Part shown: in pieces, positions 18,559 through 28,531 of the stretch
Position numbering within the stretch: position 1 is the stretch's first letter
Layout of the letters: each line of letters opens with the position of its first letter
Origin: Candidatus Rokuibacteriota bacterium
Lineage (GTDB): Bacteria; Methylomirabilota; Methylomirabilia; Rokubacteriales; CSP1-6
Assembly (NCBI GenBank): GCA_016184365.1
Contig: JACPCW010000075.1
Span: 164,351-228,350 of the forward strand
DNA length: 64,000 nt
Reading direction: 5' to 3'
Program-made: the position numbers and the translations under genes
The notes under the pieces: model-generated
What the model was told of the DNA's origin: nothing
What the model saw: only the letters and a program-made list of their open reading frames with translations
The model's database searches: none

Positions 18559-21140
18559 TCGAACTGGCGAAAGAGCTCGGCGTGACGAGCAAGGACCTGA
18601 TGCTCGCGGCCGAGGAGATGGGGCACAAGGGCGTGCGCGCCATGAGCCCCCTCGACCTCTCGCTGGCCAACGCGCTTCGCACGAAGCTCGGCAAGGGCCG
18701 TGACCTGCCGCTCGTCGAAGAGGCGAAGCCGAAGCGCGTCCGGAAGACGAAGACGGCCGGAGAAGGCGTGGCCGCCGTCGGCGATGACGCTGCCGCCGCC
18801 GCGAAGAAGCCGGCGCGCGCGCGCAAGCCGAAGACCGGGACGGCCGAGGACGAGGCGCCGGCGGAAGTGAAGCCCGCCGCGACGATCATCAAGCCGAAGC
18901 CGGCCAGCGAAGTCGTCGCCGAGGACAAGCCGGCGGCCGAGATCGTCAAGCCGGCCGCCGAGGCCGTCCGCCCCGTCGCGGAGCCGCCGAAGCCCGTCGT
19001 GGAACCGCCGGCTCCGCCGGCGCCCGCCGACCCCGGTGTCATGCGCCCGGCCGCGGCTGCGCCGCCCGCGCCGCCTGCCCCGGCAGGACCGAAGAAGCCC
19101 GAGCCGAAGATCGTTCCGTTCCGTCCCGCCGAGCGTCCGGCCGCGTCGCCGCCGGCGCGCCGGCAGCCCTTCGGACCGTTCGCGCCGCCGCGCGTGACCG
19201 TCGGCCCCCCGCGTCCGATGCCGCCGCCGCGTCCGGTCGTCGAGCGGCCGCGGCCCGCCGCGCCCGAACCGGTTGCGCCCGCGGCGTCCGCTCCGGCGGG
19301 GCTGACCGCACCGCCGACCACGCCGTCCGTCATGGAGCCGGCCGCGACGGCGACGGTCGTCGAACCGCCGGCGCCGCCGCCGCCGCCGATCGACGTCAAG
19401 CGTGAGCTCGTCCGCGTCCCCGAATCGGTGACCGTGGCCGAGATCGCCGAGAAGATGCGGCGCAAGTCGAGCGAGGTCATCAAGGCGCTGCTCGAGCTCG
19501 GGGTCATGCGGATGGTCAACGACCTGCTCGACCCGACGGAAGCGAAGCTCGTCGCCGAAAAGTTCGGCTTCGATCTCGAGATCCGGTCCGTCGAAGGCGA
19601 CATCGTCGAGGAAGAAGAGGACACCGCGAATCTCTTGCTGCGTCCGCCGGTCGTGACCGTCATGGGTCACGTCGACCACGGCAAGACGTCGCTCCTCGAC
19701 GCCATCCGCCGCACGCGGGTGGCCGAGAAGGAGTTCGGCGGCATCACGCAGCACATCGGCGCGTATCAGGTCGTCACCAAGCACGGCAAGGTGAGCTTCC
19801 TCGACACGCCGGGCCACGAAGCGTTCACGGCGATGCGCGCCCGCGGCGCGCAGGCGACCGACATCGTCATTCTCGTCGTCGCCGCCGACGACGGCGTGAT
19901 GCCGCAGACGATCGAGGCGATCAACCACGCGCGCGCGGCCAACGTGCCGATCCTGGTCGCGGTCAACAAGATCGACAAGCCCGAGGCCGATCCGGAGCGC
20001 GTGAAGCGCGAGCTGGCGAACCTCGATCTGCTGCCGGAGGAATGGGGCGGCCAGACGATCTACGTGCCGACGTCGGCCAAGAAGGGCACCGGCATCGACC
20101 AGCTCCTCGAGATGACGGCGCTCCAGGCCGAAGTCCTCGAGCTCAAGGCGAATCCGAACCGCGCGGCGAAGGGCGTCATCATCGAAAGCCGGCTCGATCG
20201 CGGCCGCGGTCCGGTGGCGACCGTGCTCGTGCAGAGCGGGACGCTCAAGGAGGGCGACGCCGTCGTCGCCGGCTCGTACGCCGGGCGCATCCGCGCGCTC
20301 ATCGATCCGAGCGGCAAGAAGGTGAAGTCGGCGGGCCCGTCCGATCCGGTCGAGATCCTCGGTCTCGGCGGCGTGCCGTCGGCCGGTGACGTCCTCGTCG
20401 CCGTGTCCGACGAGCGCAAGGCGCGGCAGATCGCGACGATGCGGCAGGACAAGGCGAAGCTGCAGATCAAGGCCGCGACGCGCGTCACGCTCGACAGCCT
20501 GCATCGCCAGATCCAGTCGGGCGAGGTCAAGGAGCTGCGGCTCGTGTTGAAGGCCGACGTGCAGGGCTCGGCCGAAGCGCTGACCGAAGCGCTCGAGCGC
20601 CTGTCGACCGACGAGGTCAAGCTCAAGGTCATCCACAGCTCCGTCGGCGCCATCAACGAGAGCGACGTCATGCTCGCGTCGGCGTCGAACGCCATCGTGC
20701 TCGGCTTCAACGTCAAGGCCGACCCGAAGGCCGCGCAGCAGGTGCAGGCCAACGGCGTCGACGTGCGGAACTACAACGTCATCTACGAGGCGATCAACGA
20801 CCTCAAGGCCGCGATGGCCGGCATGCTCAAGCCGGAGATCCGCGAGATCTCGCTCGGCACCGCGCTGGTGCGGCAGATCTTCGTCATCTCGAAGCTGGGC
20901 CCGATCTGCGGCTCGTACGTGCAGGACGGCAGGATCGTGCGCAACGCGCAGGCGCGCGTGAAGCGCGGCAGCGAGGTGGTGGGCACGGGTACGGTCACGT
21001 CGCTCAAGCGGTTCAAGGACGAGGTCCGCGAGGTGCTGTCCGGTCTCGAGTGCGGTATCGGGGTCGAGGCCGTCCCGAACATCCTGCCCGGCGATCTCAT
21101 CGAGGTGTTCCAGACCGAGGAGGTCGCGCGCACGCTGTAG
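18534..21140 (+). CDS. infB: Translation initiation factor IF-2
   Basis: GTPase that places fMet-tRNA on the 30S subunit. 868 residues. The N-terminal IF2N domain ([18 protein letters not shown]) is followed by a long Pro/Ala/Lys-rich linker (about 60-285) of low complexity, then a second IF2N-like block. The G domain has [33 protein letters not shown] and SAKKGTG. Domains II-IV follow, with [19 protein letters not shown] start at 18534 inside ylxR. Confidence 0.97.
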   Translation: MAATKIKVIELAKELGVTSKDLMLAAEEMGHKGVRAMSPLDLSLANALRTKLGKGRDLPLVEEAKPKRVRKTKTAGEGVAAVGDDAAAAAKKPARARKPKTGTAEDEAPAEVKPAATIIKPKPASEVVAEDKPAAEIVKPAAEAVRPVAEPPKPVVEPPAPPAPADPGVMRPAAAAPPAPPAPAGPKKPEPKIVPFRPAERPAASPPARRQPFGPFAPPRVTVGPPRPMPPPRPVVERPRPAAPEPVAPAASAPAGLTAPPTTPSVMEPAATATVVEPPAPPPPPIDVKRELVRVPESVTVAEIAEKMRRKSSEVIKALLELGVMRMVNDLLDPTEAKLVAEKFGFDLEIRSVEGDIVEEEEDTANLLLRPPVVTVMGHVDHGKTSLLDAIRRTRVAEKEFGGITQHIGAYQVVTKHGKVSFLDTPGHEAFTAMRARGAQATDIVILVVAADDGVMPQTIEAINHARAANVPILVAVNKIDKPEADPERVKRELANLDLLPEEWGGQTIYVPTSAKKGTGIDQLLEMTALQAEVLELKANPNRAAKGVIIESRLDRGRGPVATVLVQSGTLKEGDAVVAGSYAGRIRALIDPSGKKVKSAGPSDPVEILGLGGVPSAGDVLVAVSDERKARQIATMRQDKAKLQIKAATRVTLDSLHRQIQSGEVKELRLVLKADVQGSAEALTEALERLSTDEVKLKVIHSSVGAINESDVMLASASNAIVLGFNVKADPKAAQQVQANGVDVRNYNVIYEAINDLKAAMAGMLKPEIREISLGTALVRQIFVISKLGPICGSYVQDGRIVRNAQARVKRGSEVVGTGTVTSLKRFKDEVREVLSGLECGIGVEAVPNILPGDLIEVFQTEEVARTL

Positions 21141-21161
21141 GCCGCGCGTGATCCCAAGGCG

Positions 21162-21452
21162 GTGTCGGTCGCGAGGGTGGCCGTGGGGACGGTGGAGCTC
21201 CATCTGCCGGACGTGGGCTCGCTGAAGGGCAAGCGCCACGTCCTGAAGGGGCTCAAGGAAAAGGTCCGCGCGCGCTTCGAGGTGGCGGTGGCCGAGGTGG
21301 ATCACCACGACATCTGGCAGCGCGCGACGCTGGCCGTCGCGTGCGTATCCCATGATTCGCGTCACGCCAACGAGGTCGTCTCCAAGGCCGTCGACTTCAT
21401 CGAGGGCAACGTCGAGGGCTACGTGACCGACATCTCGGTGGAGATTCTCTGA
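21162..21452 (+). CDS. ylxP: YlxP (DUF503) family protein
   Basis: 96 residues with a GTG start. VELHLPDVGSLKGKRHVLKG and FEVAVAEVDHHDIWQRATL are typical DUF503 segments. The family sits between infB and rbfA in many genomes and has been linked to ribosome or RNA metabolism, but its role is not settled. The stop overlaps the rbfA start by one base. Confidence 0.9.
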   Translation: MSVARVAVGTVELHLPDVGSLKGKRHVLKGLKEKVRARFEVAVAEVDHHDIWQRATLAVACVSHDSRHANEVVSKAVDFIEGNVEGYVTDISVEIL

Positions 21453-21805
21453 TGCAGGGCAAACGGCTCGACCGCGTGAACCAGCTGATCAAGGAGGAGA
21501 TCTCGCTCCTCCTGCAGCGCGAGCTGAAAGACCCGCGCCTCGGCTTCGTGTCGGTGACCGAGGTCGAGACGTCGAAAGATCTCAGGTCGGCGAAGGTGTT
21601 CGTGTCCGTGCTCGGCGGCGACGAGCAGTGGAAGGCGTCGATGGCCGCGCTCGTCAGCGCGCGCGGCTTCGTGCGCCACTGGCTCCGCCAGCACCTCGAT
21701 CTTCGCGTCACGCCCGACCTCGAGTTCCGCCCGGACCGCTCGATGGAGCACGCGGCGCGCATCCAGGCGCTCTTGAAGGGCCTGGACCAAGCGTCCGGGT
21801 CGTGA
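21452..21805 (+). CDS. rbfA: Ribosome-binding factor A
   Basis: 30S maturation factor that binds 16S helix 1 and helps cold adaptation. 117 residues: RLDRVNQLIKEEISLLLQRE, DPRLGFVSVTEVETSKDL and the C-terminal LRVTPDLEFRPDRSMEHAARI, all typical, with the KH-like fold. ATG start directly coupled to ylxP. Confidence 0.96.
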   Translation: MQGKRLDRVNQLIKEEISLLLQRELKDPRLGFVSVTEVETSKDLRSAKVFVSVLGGDEQWKASMAALVSARGFVRHWLRQHLDLRVTPDLEFRPDRSMEHAARIQALLKGLDQASGS

Positions 21806-21815
21806 CGCCGGCATC

Positions 21816-22796
21816 ATGACCGCCGGCGGCGTGCCGGCCGAAGCGCTGGCGCTCCTGCGCGCGCCGTCGGGACGCGCGCTGCTCCTCGGCCACGTGCATC
21901 CCGACGCCGACGTGCTCGGCACGCTGCTCGCGCTGCACGAAGCGCTCGCGTCGCGCGGGTGGACCGTGCTCGCCGGCGGACCGCACCCGGCGCCCGCGGT
22001 CCTGTCGTTTCTGCCGGGCGTCGACGAGTATCGGCGGCTCGATCGGCTCGGCGGCGAGTTCGACGTGGCGATCCTCACCGACTGTCCGAATCACGGACGC
22101 ACCGAGGGCCTCATCGACGCGGCGCGCGCCGCGTCCGCCGCGGTCCTCAACATCGATCACCACCCGGACAATCGCCGGTACGGCACGGTGAACTGGATCG
22201 ACCCGACCGCGGCCGCCACCGGTGAGATGGTCTACGACCTGCTCGTCGGGCTCGGCGCGCCGGTGACGCCGACGATCGCGACGAACCTCTTCACGGCGAT
22301 CCACACCGACACCGGCTCGTTCCGGTATTCCAACGTGACGCCGCGCACGTTCGCGATCGCGTCCGAGCTCGTGCGCGCCGGCGCGGATCCCGCCTTCGTG
22401 TCCGGACGCCTCTACGAGACGCGCGAGACGGGCGCGCTGCGATCGCTCGGCGACGTCCTCCAGCGGGTGCAGGTCTCGACCGACGGAGCGATCGCGTGGA
22501 TCGCGCTGCCGGCCGGCGCCGTGCCCGAGACCTTCGTCGAGGCGGAAGACCTCGTGAACTACCCGCGATCGATCGGCTCGGTGCGCGTCGCGTGTCTGCT
22601 GCGCGAGCGCGACGGCCAGGTGAAGGTGAGCCTGCGCGGCAAGGGCGACGTCGACGTCAGCGAGATCGCGCACCGCTGGGGCGGCGGCGGCCACCCGAAC
22701 GCGGCCGGCTGCACGATTCCCGGCGGGCTCGATGCCGCGACGGCCGACGTGCTCGCGGCCGTGCGTGCGGCCGTCTCGGCGTTGCCGAAGAAATGA
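21816..22796 (+). CDS. nrnA: DHH-family bifunctional oligoribonuclease / pAp phosphatase
   Basis: Degrades nanoRNA and dephosphorylates 3'-phosphoadenosine 5'-phosphate. 326 residues. Metal-binding motifs: GHVHPDADVLGTLLAL, TDCPNHGR and LNIDHHPDNRRYG (the DHH motif). The C-terminal DHHA1 domain ends in WGGGGHPNAAGCTI. It lies between rbfA and truB, its usual place in Gram-positive and several other phyla, and overlaps truB by 4 bases (ATGA). Confidence 0.93.
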   Translation: MTAGGVPAEALALLRAPSGRALLLGHVHPDADVLGTLLALHEALASRGWTVLAGGPHPAPAVLSFLPGVDEYRRLDRLGGEFDVAILTDCPNHGRTEGLIDAARAASAAVLNIDHHPDNRRYGTVNWIDPTAAATGEMVYDLLVGLGAPVTPTIATNLFTAIHTDTGSFRYSNVTPRTFAIASELVRAGADPAFVSGRLYETRETGALRSLGDVLQRVQVSTDGAIAWIALPAGAVPETFVEAEDLVNYPRSIGSVRVACLLRERDGQVKVSLRGKGDVDVSEIAHRWGGGGHPNAAGCTIPGGLDAATADVLAAVRAAVSALPKK

Positions 22797-23710
22797 CGGC
22801 GTCGCGCGCCGGGGTGCTCGTCGCCGCGAAGCCGGCGGGCGTGACGTCGTTCGACGTCGTCGCGGCCGTCCGCCGCGCCCTCCGCGTGCGGCGCGTCGGT
22901 CATGCCGGGACGCTCGATCCCGACGGCACCGGCGTGCTGCCGATTCTCATCGGCGAGGCGACGAAGCTGATGCCGTATCTCGCCGACCAGGACAAGGCAT
23001 ACCGCGTCGTCGTCCGTTTCGGCGTCACGACGGACACGCTCGACGTGAGCGGCCGCGTTCTCGAGACCCGGGCGGTCGGGACGCTCGACCGGGCGGCGGT
23101 CGAGGAGGCGGCGGCACGCTTCATCGGTCGTATCAAGCAGGCGCCGCCGATGTATTCGGCCGTGCATCACGGAGGGCGGCGGCTCTATGAGCTCGCCCGC
23201 GAAGGCGTCGAGGTCGAGCGCGAGCCGCGCGAAGTCGTCGTGCACGCGATCCGCGTCGAGGACGTCGGCGAGGCGAGGGCCACGCTGACGATCGTCTGCG
23301 GCAAGGGCACGTACGTGCGCGTGCTCGCCGCGGACCTGGGGCAGGCGCTCGGTGTCGGCGCGGCGGTCGAGCGTCTCGCGCGCACGCGCGTCGGATCGTT
23401 CACGCTCGACGACGCCGTCGCGTGGGAGGACATCACCGGCGGCGCGCCGGACTCGCTCTGGGAGCGCGTGCTCCCACCGGAAGCGGCGATCGCGGACTGG
23501 CCCGCGGTCGAGCTCGACGCCGCCGGCGCGCGCGCATTCCTCCACGGCCAGGGGGTTCCGGTGCCGTCGATGGCGGCCGGACGCTTCGTTCGCGTGCACG
23601 ACCGGGCCGGTCGACTGCTCGGGGTCGGCCAGCGCGCTGAAGACGCGCGCGTGAAGCCCGTCAGGATCCTCCATGTGGACCGTCCGGGGACTGGCGTCCT
23701 ACCCGCCTGA
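22793..23710 (+). CDS. truB: tRNA pseudouridine55 synthase
   Basis: Makes pseudouridine-55 in the T-loop of tRNAs. 305 residues. GHAGTLDPDGTGVLPI contains the catalytic Asp. KAYRVVVRFGVTTDTLD, QAPPMYSAVHHGGRRLYELAREG and CGKGTYVRVLAADLG complete the family pattern. The C-terminal PUA-like part is present (about 240-305). It overlaps nrnA by 4 and ribF by 38 bases. Confidence 0.96.
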   Translation: MTASRAGVLVAAKPAGVTSFDVVAAVRRALRVRRVGHAGTLDPDGTGVLPILIGEATKLMPYLADQDKAYRVVVRFGVTTDTLDVSGRVLETRAVGTLDRAAVEEAAARFIGRIKQAPPMYSAVHHGGRRLYELAREGVEVEREPREVVVHAIRVEDVGEARATLTIVCGKGTYVRVLAADLGQALGVGAAVERLARTRVGSFTLDDAVAWEDITGGAPDSLWERVLPPEAAIADWPAVELDAAGARAFLHGQGVPVPSMAAGRFVRVHDRAGRLLGVGQRAEDARVKPVRILHVDRPGTGVLPA

Positions 23711-24593
23711 CCGCGGGCCGGCGGTCGTCGCGCTGGGGACGTTCGACGGCGTCCACCGCGGACACCGCGCGATCCTCGGCACCGCCGTCGATCGCGCCCT
23801 GGCGCTCGGGGTGCCGTCCGTCGCCTGCACGTTCGAGCCGCATCCAATCGAAGTTCTGCAGCCGGGGCGCGCGCCGGCGGCGATCACGACGCTCGACGAG
23901 CGGCTGGCGCTCATCGCCGCCACGGGGATCGACGGGACGCTCGTCATCGACTTCACGCCCGCGACCGCGCGCATCGAGCCCGAAGCCTTCGTCGGCGACG
24001 TCGTTGCCGGACGCCTCCAGGCGCGCGAGGTCGTCGTCGGCTTCAACCATTCGTTCGGTCGCGGCGCCCGCGGCAACGCCGACCTGCTCGGCAAGCTCGG
24101 CGAGCGACTCGGCTTCGCCACGCACGTCGTGCCGCCGTATACGGTGGACGGCGTCGCCGTCTCGTCGACCGCCATCCGCGCCGCGCTGGCCGCCGGCGAC
24201 GTCGAGCGCGCCGCGACGTTTCTGGGCCGGCCGTACGCGGTGATCGGCGAAGTCGTGCGCGGCGCGGGACGCGGCCGCCAGCTGGGGTTTCCGACGGCGA
24301 ACGTGCGTCCGGACCGGCCTGCGCTCGCGCGCGTCGGGGTGTACGCCTGCCGCATGGAGGTCGACGGCGCGGACCATCCGGCCGTGGTCAACGTCGGGGT
24401 CCGCCCGACGTTCGGGGAGACGACCCTGGCCGTCGAGGTCCATGTCCTCGATTTCTCGGCGGATCTGTACGGCCGGCGCGTCCGGGTCACGTTCCTCCAC
24501 CGTCTCCGGGACGAGACACGATTCCCGTCCGTCGAGGCGCTCCGAACCCAGATCGAGGCGGACGTGGCGCAGGCACGGGCGCTGCTCCGATGA
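23673..24593 (+). CDS. ribF: Bifunctional riboflavin kinase / FAD synthetase
   Basis: Makes FMN and then FAD. 306 residues. The N-terminal nucleotidyltransferase domain has ALGTFDGVHRGHRAIL, VGFNHSFGRGARGN and VSSTAIRAALAAGDVERA. The C-terminal kinase domain has GRGRQLGFPTANVRPD and GVYACRMEVDG, then VNVGVRPTFGE. ATG at 23673 is inside the end of truB. It ends the operon; rpsO has its own promoter. Confidence 0.96.
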   Translation: MWTVRGLASYPPDRGPAVVALGTFDGVHRGHRAILGTAVDRALALGVPSVACTFEPHPIEVLQPGRAPAAITTLDERLALIAATGIDGTLVIDFTPATARIEPEAFVGDVVAGRLQAREVVVGFNHSFGRGARGNADLLGKLGERLGFATHVVPPYTVDGVAVSSTAIRAALAAGDVERAATFLGRPYAVIGEVVRGAGRGRQLGFPTANVRPDRPALARVGVYACRMEVDGADHPAVVNVGVRPTFGETTLAVEVHVLDFSADLYGRRVRVTFLHRLRDETRFPSVEALRTQIEADVAQARALLR

Positions 24594-24602
24594 CCCAGTG
24601 CC

Positions 24603-24631
24603 TTTACAACTGTCGACCCCCGTGGTATGTT
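24603..24631 (+). promoter_or_regulatory. Predicted promoter and leader of rpsO-pnp
   Basis: TTTACA (24603-24608), 17-base spacer, TATGTT (24626-24631). The 80-base leader before rpsO contains GGGGG-TGAA-CCCC followed by another GGGG, so alternative pairings are possible. S15 represses its own mRNA by leader structures in several bacteria, so this leader may do the same. Confidence 0.6.
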
Positions 24632-24717
24632 GCCTAACTAGCGACAAAACAAAGTGTTCTTGAACCCGTCCTGGCGGGGGTGAACCCCTCGGGGCGTGGC
24701 GATTGGAGGACCCACCG

Positions 24718-24987
24718 GTGCCGCTCACTCAGGACAAGAAGAAGACGCTCATCGAGCAGTTCCGCACCCACGACGGAGACACGGGCTCGCCCGAGGTACA
24801 GATCGCGATCCTCACCGAACGGATCAACAGCCTCACCGAGCACTTCAAGGCGCACAAGAAGGACCACCACTCGCGCCGCGGGCTGCTCATGCTGATCGGA
24901 AAGCGGCGCGGTCTCCTGGGCTACCTCCAGAAGAAAGAGGCCGAGCGGTACCGCACCATCATCGAGAAGCTCGGCATCCGCCGGTAA
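24718..24987 (+). CDS. rpsO: Small ribosomal subunit protein uS15
   Basis: Primary 16S rRNA-binding protein of the 30S platform. 89 residues from GTG at 24718, with GGAGGACC just upstream; this is the exact family length. [42 protein letters not shown] and the [10 protein letters not shown] end are standard. An ATG at 24703 would add five residues but would use up the ribosome-binding site. Followed by pnp, the conserved pair. Confidence 0.97.
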   Translation: MPLTQDKKKTLIEQFRTHDGDTGSPEVQIAILTERINSLTEHFKAHKKDHHSRRGLLMLIGKRRGLLGYLQKKEAERYRTIIEKLGIRR

Positions 24988-25122
24988 TCGAAGCACAGAC
25001 AAGGAAGCCGTGACCATGATCCGGTCCTCGGACGGTGAAAACTCCGGGGGCCCCGGGGCGGCCGAAGCCGCTCCTCACCTGCGCCGTTCCCGGAGCGGCC
25101 GAACACGAGGACCAGACTCCCC

Positions 25123-27273
25123 ATGACGCATACCTCTTCAGTCGACATCAACGGACAGCCCTTCTCGATCGAGACGGGCCAGGTCGCCAAGCAGGCGGAC
25201 GGCGCGGTCGTCGTGCGCTTCGGCGGCAGCATGGTGCTCGCGACCTGCGTGGCCGCGAAGACGGTCCGCGAGGGCCAGGACTTCTTTCCGCTCACCGTCG
25301 AGTACCGCGAGCGCGCGTACGCCGGCGGTCGCATCCCCGGCGGCTACTTCAAGCGCGAGGGCGCGCCGGTCAAGAAGGAAACGCTGACCTGCCGTCTCAT
25401 CGACCGGCCGATCCGGCCGCTGTTCCCGAAGGGCTTCAAGAACGAGATCCAGGTGATCTGCCTCGTCATCTCGGGCGATCACGAGAACGATCCGGACATC
25501 CTCGCCATCAACGGCGCCTCGGCCGCGCTCTGCCTGTCCGGCATCCCGTTCGACGGGCCGGTCGGAGCGGTCCGCGTGGGCATGGTCGACGGCAAGCTCG
25601 TGACGAACCCGACGACGGCACAGCAGGCGGCGTCGACGCTCGAGCTGATCGTCGCGGGCACCGAGGACGCCGTCCTCATGGTCGAGGCGGGCGCCAACGA
25701 GGTGTCCGAAGACACGATGCTCGACGCCATCGCGTACGGCCACGAGGAGTGCAAGCGGCTCGCGCGCATGCAGAAGGAGCTGGTCCAGCGCGCCGCGAAG
25801 CCGCGCTGGGCGTTCGAGCCGACGGCGGCGTACGACGCCGAGCTGTTCGGCCGCGTGAAGAGCGTGGCGTCGCAGAAGCTCGTCACGGCGTTCGAGACGC
25901 CCCAGAAGCACGCGCGCGCCGACGCGATCAGCCGCGTGTGGGACGAAACGCGTGAGGCGCTCGGGCTCGACGAGACGAACCTGGCGGCGGCGAGGGAAGC
26001 GTTCAGCTCCGTCGAGAAGGCGGAAGTCCGCCGTTTGATCGTCGAGCGCGGTCTGCGCGTCGACGGTCGCGCCGCGGACGAGATCCGTCCGATCACCGCG
26101 GAAGTCGGGTACCTGCCGCGGGCGCACGGCTCGTCGCTGTTCACGCGCGGCGAGACGCAGGCGCTGGTGGCGGCGACGCTCGGCACCAAGTCCGACGAGC
26201 AGAAGATCGAAGCGCTGGAGGGCGAGTCCTACCGGCACTTCATGCTGCATTACAACTTCCCGTCGTTCTCCGTCGGCGAGGTGCGGCGCTTCGGGTCGCC
26301 GTCACGCCGCGACATCGGCCACGGCGCGCTCGCCGAGCGTGCGGTCGAAGCCGTGCTGCCGCCGAAGGAGGAGTTTCCGTACACGATCCGCATCGTGTCG
26401 GACATTCTCGAGTCGAACGGCTCGTCGTCGATGGCCACCGTCTGCGGCGCCTCGCTCGCGCTGATGGACGCCGGCGTGCCGATCAAGTCCCCCGTCGCCG
26501 GCATCGCGATGGGTCTCGTCAAGGAGGGCGACAAGTTCGGGATCCTGACCGACATCATGGGCGCGGAAGACCACTACGGCGACATGGACTTCAAGGTGGC
26601 CGGCACCGAGAAGGGCGTGACCGCGCTCCAGATGGACATCAAGATCGCGGGCGTGTCGGTCGACATCATGCGCACCGCGCTGCGGAAGGCGCGCGAGGCG
26701 CGGCTGATCGTCCTCGGCAAGATGCGCGAGGCCCTCGAGAAGCCGCGGCCGGAGCTCTCGCCGTACGCGCCGCGCTTCGTCACGATCAAGATCCGGACGG
26801 AAAAGATCCGCGAGGTCATCGGCCCGGGCGGCAAGGTGGTGCGCGGCATCCAGGACGCGACGGGCGCCAAGATCGACATCGAGGACGACGGCCGCATCAC
26901 CGTGTTCTCGCCGGACAATGCCTCGGTCCAGAAGGCGCTCGGCATGATCCAGGACATCGTGCGCGAGGTCGAGCTCGACCGGATCTACCTCGGCAAGGTG
27001 AAGAAGATCGTCGAGTTCGGCGCGTTCGTCGAGGTCATCCCGAACACCGAGGGTCTGCTCCACATCTCGCAGATCGCGGAGACCCGCATCCGCGCGGTCA
27101 CCGACATCCTCGCCGAGGGCGACGAGGTCCTCGTCAAGGTCATCGAGGTCGACCAGAGCGGAAAGATGCGGCTCAGCCGGAAGATGGCGCTGCGCGATCA
27201 GCCGGCGCTGGCCGACAAGGAAAAGCTCCGGAACCCCGACGCCGCCGCGGAGGCCAGCCGACCGCGTGACTGA
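25123..27273 (+). CDS. pnp: Polynucleotide phosphorylase
   Basis: 3'-5' phosphorolytic exoribonuclease of the degradosome. 716 residues. Two RNase PH domains, the first with YRERAYAGGRIPGGYFKREG and the second with SFSVGEVRRFGSPSRRDIGHG. An all-alpha linker lies between, then a KH domain (IREVIGPGGKVVRGIQDATG) and an S1 domain (VKKIVEFGAFVEVIPNTEGL). The 135-base leader contains GC-rich hairpins, a common site of RNase III autoregulation elsewhere. The stop lies inside the next gene. Confidence 0.97.
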   Translation: MTHTSSVDINGQPFSIETGQVAKQADGAVVVRFGGSMVLATCVAAKTVREGQDFFPLTVEYRERAYAGGRIPGGYFKREGAPVKKETLTCRLIDRPIRPLFPKGFKNEIQVICLVISGDHENDPDILAINGASAALCLSGIPFDGPVGAVRVGMVDGKLVTNPTTAQQAASTLELIVAGTEDAVLMVEAGANEVSEDTMLDAIAYGHEECKRLARMQKELVQRAAKPRWAFEPTAAYDAELFGRVKSVASQKLVTAFETPQKHARADAISRVWDETREALGLDETNLAAAREAFSSVEKAEVRRLIVERGLRVDGRAADEIRPITAEVGYLPRAHGSSLFTRGETQALVAATLGTKSDEQKIEALEGESYRHFMLHYNFPSFSVGEVRRFGSPSRRDIGHGALAERAVEAVLPPKEEFPYTIRIVSDILESNGSSSMATVCGASLALMDAGVPIKSPVAGIAMGLVKEGDKFGILTDIMGAEDHYGDMDFKVAGTEKGVTALQMDIKIAGVSVDIMRTALRKAREARLIVLGKMREALEKPRPELSPYAPRFVTIKIRTEKIREVIGPGGKVVRGIQDATGAKIDIEDDGRITVFSPDNASVQKALGMIQDIVREVELDRIYLGKVKKIVEFGAFVEVIPNTEGLLHISQIAETRIRAVTDILAEGDEVLVKVIEVDQSGKMRLSRKMALRDQPALADKEKLRNPDAAAEASRPRD

Positions 27274-28531
27274 GGGCTACCGAAAAAGTCAGCTTCCGGA
27301 CGGCATCCGCGTCATCACCGAGCGGATGCCGCACGTTCGCTCGGTCGCGGTCGGCGTCTGGGTCGAGACGGGGTCGCGTCACGAGAAGGCCGGGCGCGAC
27401 GGTGTCTCGCACCTGATCGAGCATCTGGTCTTCAAGGGCACCGCGAACCGCACGGCCGAGGACATCGCGCGCACGATGGACTCGGTCGGCGGTCAGATGG
27501 ACGCGTTCACGACGAAAGAGCACACGTGCTTCTACGTCCAGGTGCTCGACGAGCACCTGCCGCTCGCGGCCGAGATGCTGACCGACATCCTGCTGCGCCC
27601 GCTGTTCAACGCCGACGAGCTCGAGCGCGAGAAGTCGGTGGTGCTGCAGGAGATCAAGATGGTCGAGGACACGCCGGACGACGTGATCCACGACCTCTTC
27701 GCCGCCCAGGTCTGGCGCGACCACCCGCTCGCCAAGCCGATCCTCGGGACGCGCGACTCCGTGAACGCCTTTTGTCGCGAAGGCGTGCTGGCGCACTTCG
27801 AGGAGGAGTACACGCCGCCGCGGTTGATCATCGCGGTCGCCGGCAACGTCACGCACGACCGCGCGGTGGAGCTGTTCGGCACGGGCTTCAACGGGTTCTC
27901 GCGCCCGATCGCGCCGCGACACAGCGAGCCGCCGAAGCTCACGCCGAGCGTGGACATCGTGCACAAGGCGCTCGAGCAGGTGCATCTCGTCATGGGCTTC
28001 CCCGGGCTGCACCAGGCCGCGCCCGAGCGCTATGCGCTCTTCCTGCTCAACGACATCGTCGGCGGCAGCATGTCGTCACGCCTGTTCCAGGAAGTGCGGG
28101 AGCGCCAGGGGCTCGTGTACTCGATCCACTCGGGCGTCCAGGCCTTCCTCGACGGCGGCACCACGTACGTGTACGCCGCGACGGACGCGCAGAACTTCTC
28201 GAAGGTGCTGAAGTCGATCCTGAAAGAGCTGCGCGATCTCAAGAAGAACGGCGTCGCCGCCGACGAGCTCAAGCGCGCGAAGGACCACCTGAAGGGCAGC
28301 CTCATGCTCTCGCTCGAGTCGACGTCGAGCCGCATGAACCGGCTGGCGAAGCACGAGATGCACCTCGGGTCGTTCCTGACGCTCGACCAGATGATCGCGT
28401 CGATCGACGCCGTGCGGCTCGAGGACGTCCAGGCGCTGATCGGCCTGGTGATCGACGAAGAGCGCCTCGCGCTCACGACGCTGGGGCCGCTGGACCGCCG
28501 CAACCTGCCGAAAGAACTGCTGCGGCATTAG
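27266..28531 (+). CDS. M16-family zinc metallopeptidase
   Basis: Inverzincin peptidase related to mitochondrial processing peptidase and B. subtilis YmxG. 421 residues. HLIEHLVFKGT (His49 and His53) is the HxxEH zinc site, and the distal Glu lies in LEREKSVVLQEIKMVED. The middle and C-terminal halves (MGFPGLHQAAPERYA, GGSMSSRLFQEVRERQGLVYS) match the family. GTG start overlaps pnp by 8 bases. The pnp-M16 pairing is widespread; the physiological substrate is not known. Confidence 0.92.
   Translation: MTEGYRKSQLPDGIRVITERMPHVRSVAVGVWVETGSRHEKAGRDGVSHLIEHLVFKGTANRTAEDIARTMDSVGGQMDAFTTKEHTCFYVQVLDEHLPLAAEMLTDILLRPLFNADELEREKSVVLQEIKMVEDTPDDVIHDLFAAQVWRDHPLAKPILGTRDSVNAFCREGVLAHFEEEYTPPRLIIAVAGNVTHDRAVELFGTGFNGFSRPIAPRHSEPPKLTPSVDIVHKALEQVHLVMGFPGLHQAAPERYALFLLNDIVGGSMSSRLFQEVRERQGLVYSIHSGVQAFLDGGTTYVYAATDAQNFSKVLKSILKELRDLKKNGVAADELKRAKDHLKGSLMLSLESTSSRMNRLAKHEMHLGSFLTLDQMIASIDAVRLEDVQALIGLVIDEERLALTTLGPLDRRNLPKELLRH

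Noticed and set aside
18474..21365. 963-codon open frame on the minus strand
   Set aside because: It is the antisense of infB. In high-G+C DNA with strong third-position bias the opposite strand stays open. It has no start signal and no domain pattern.
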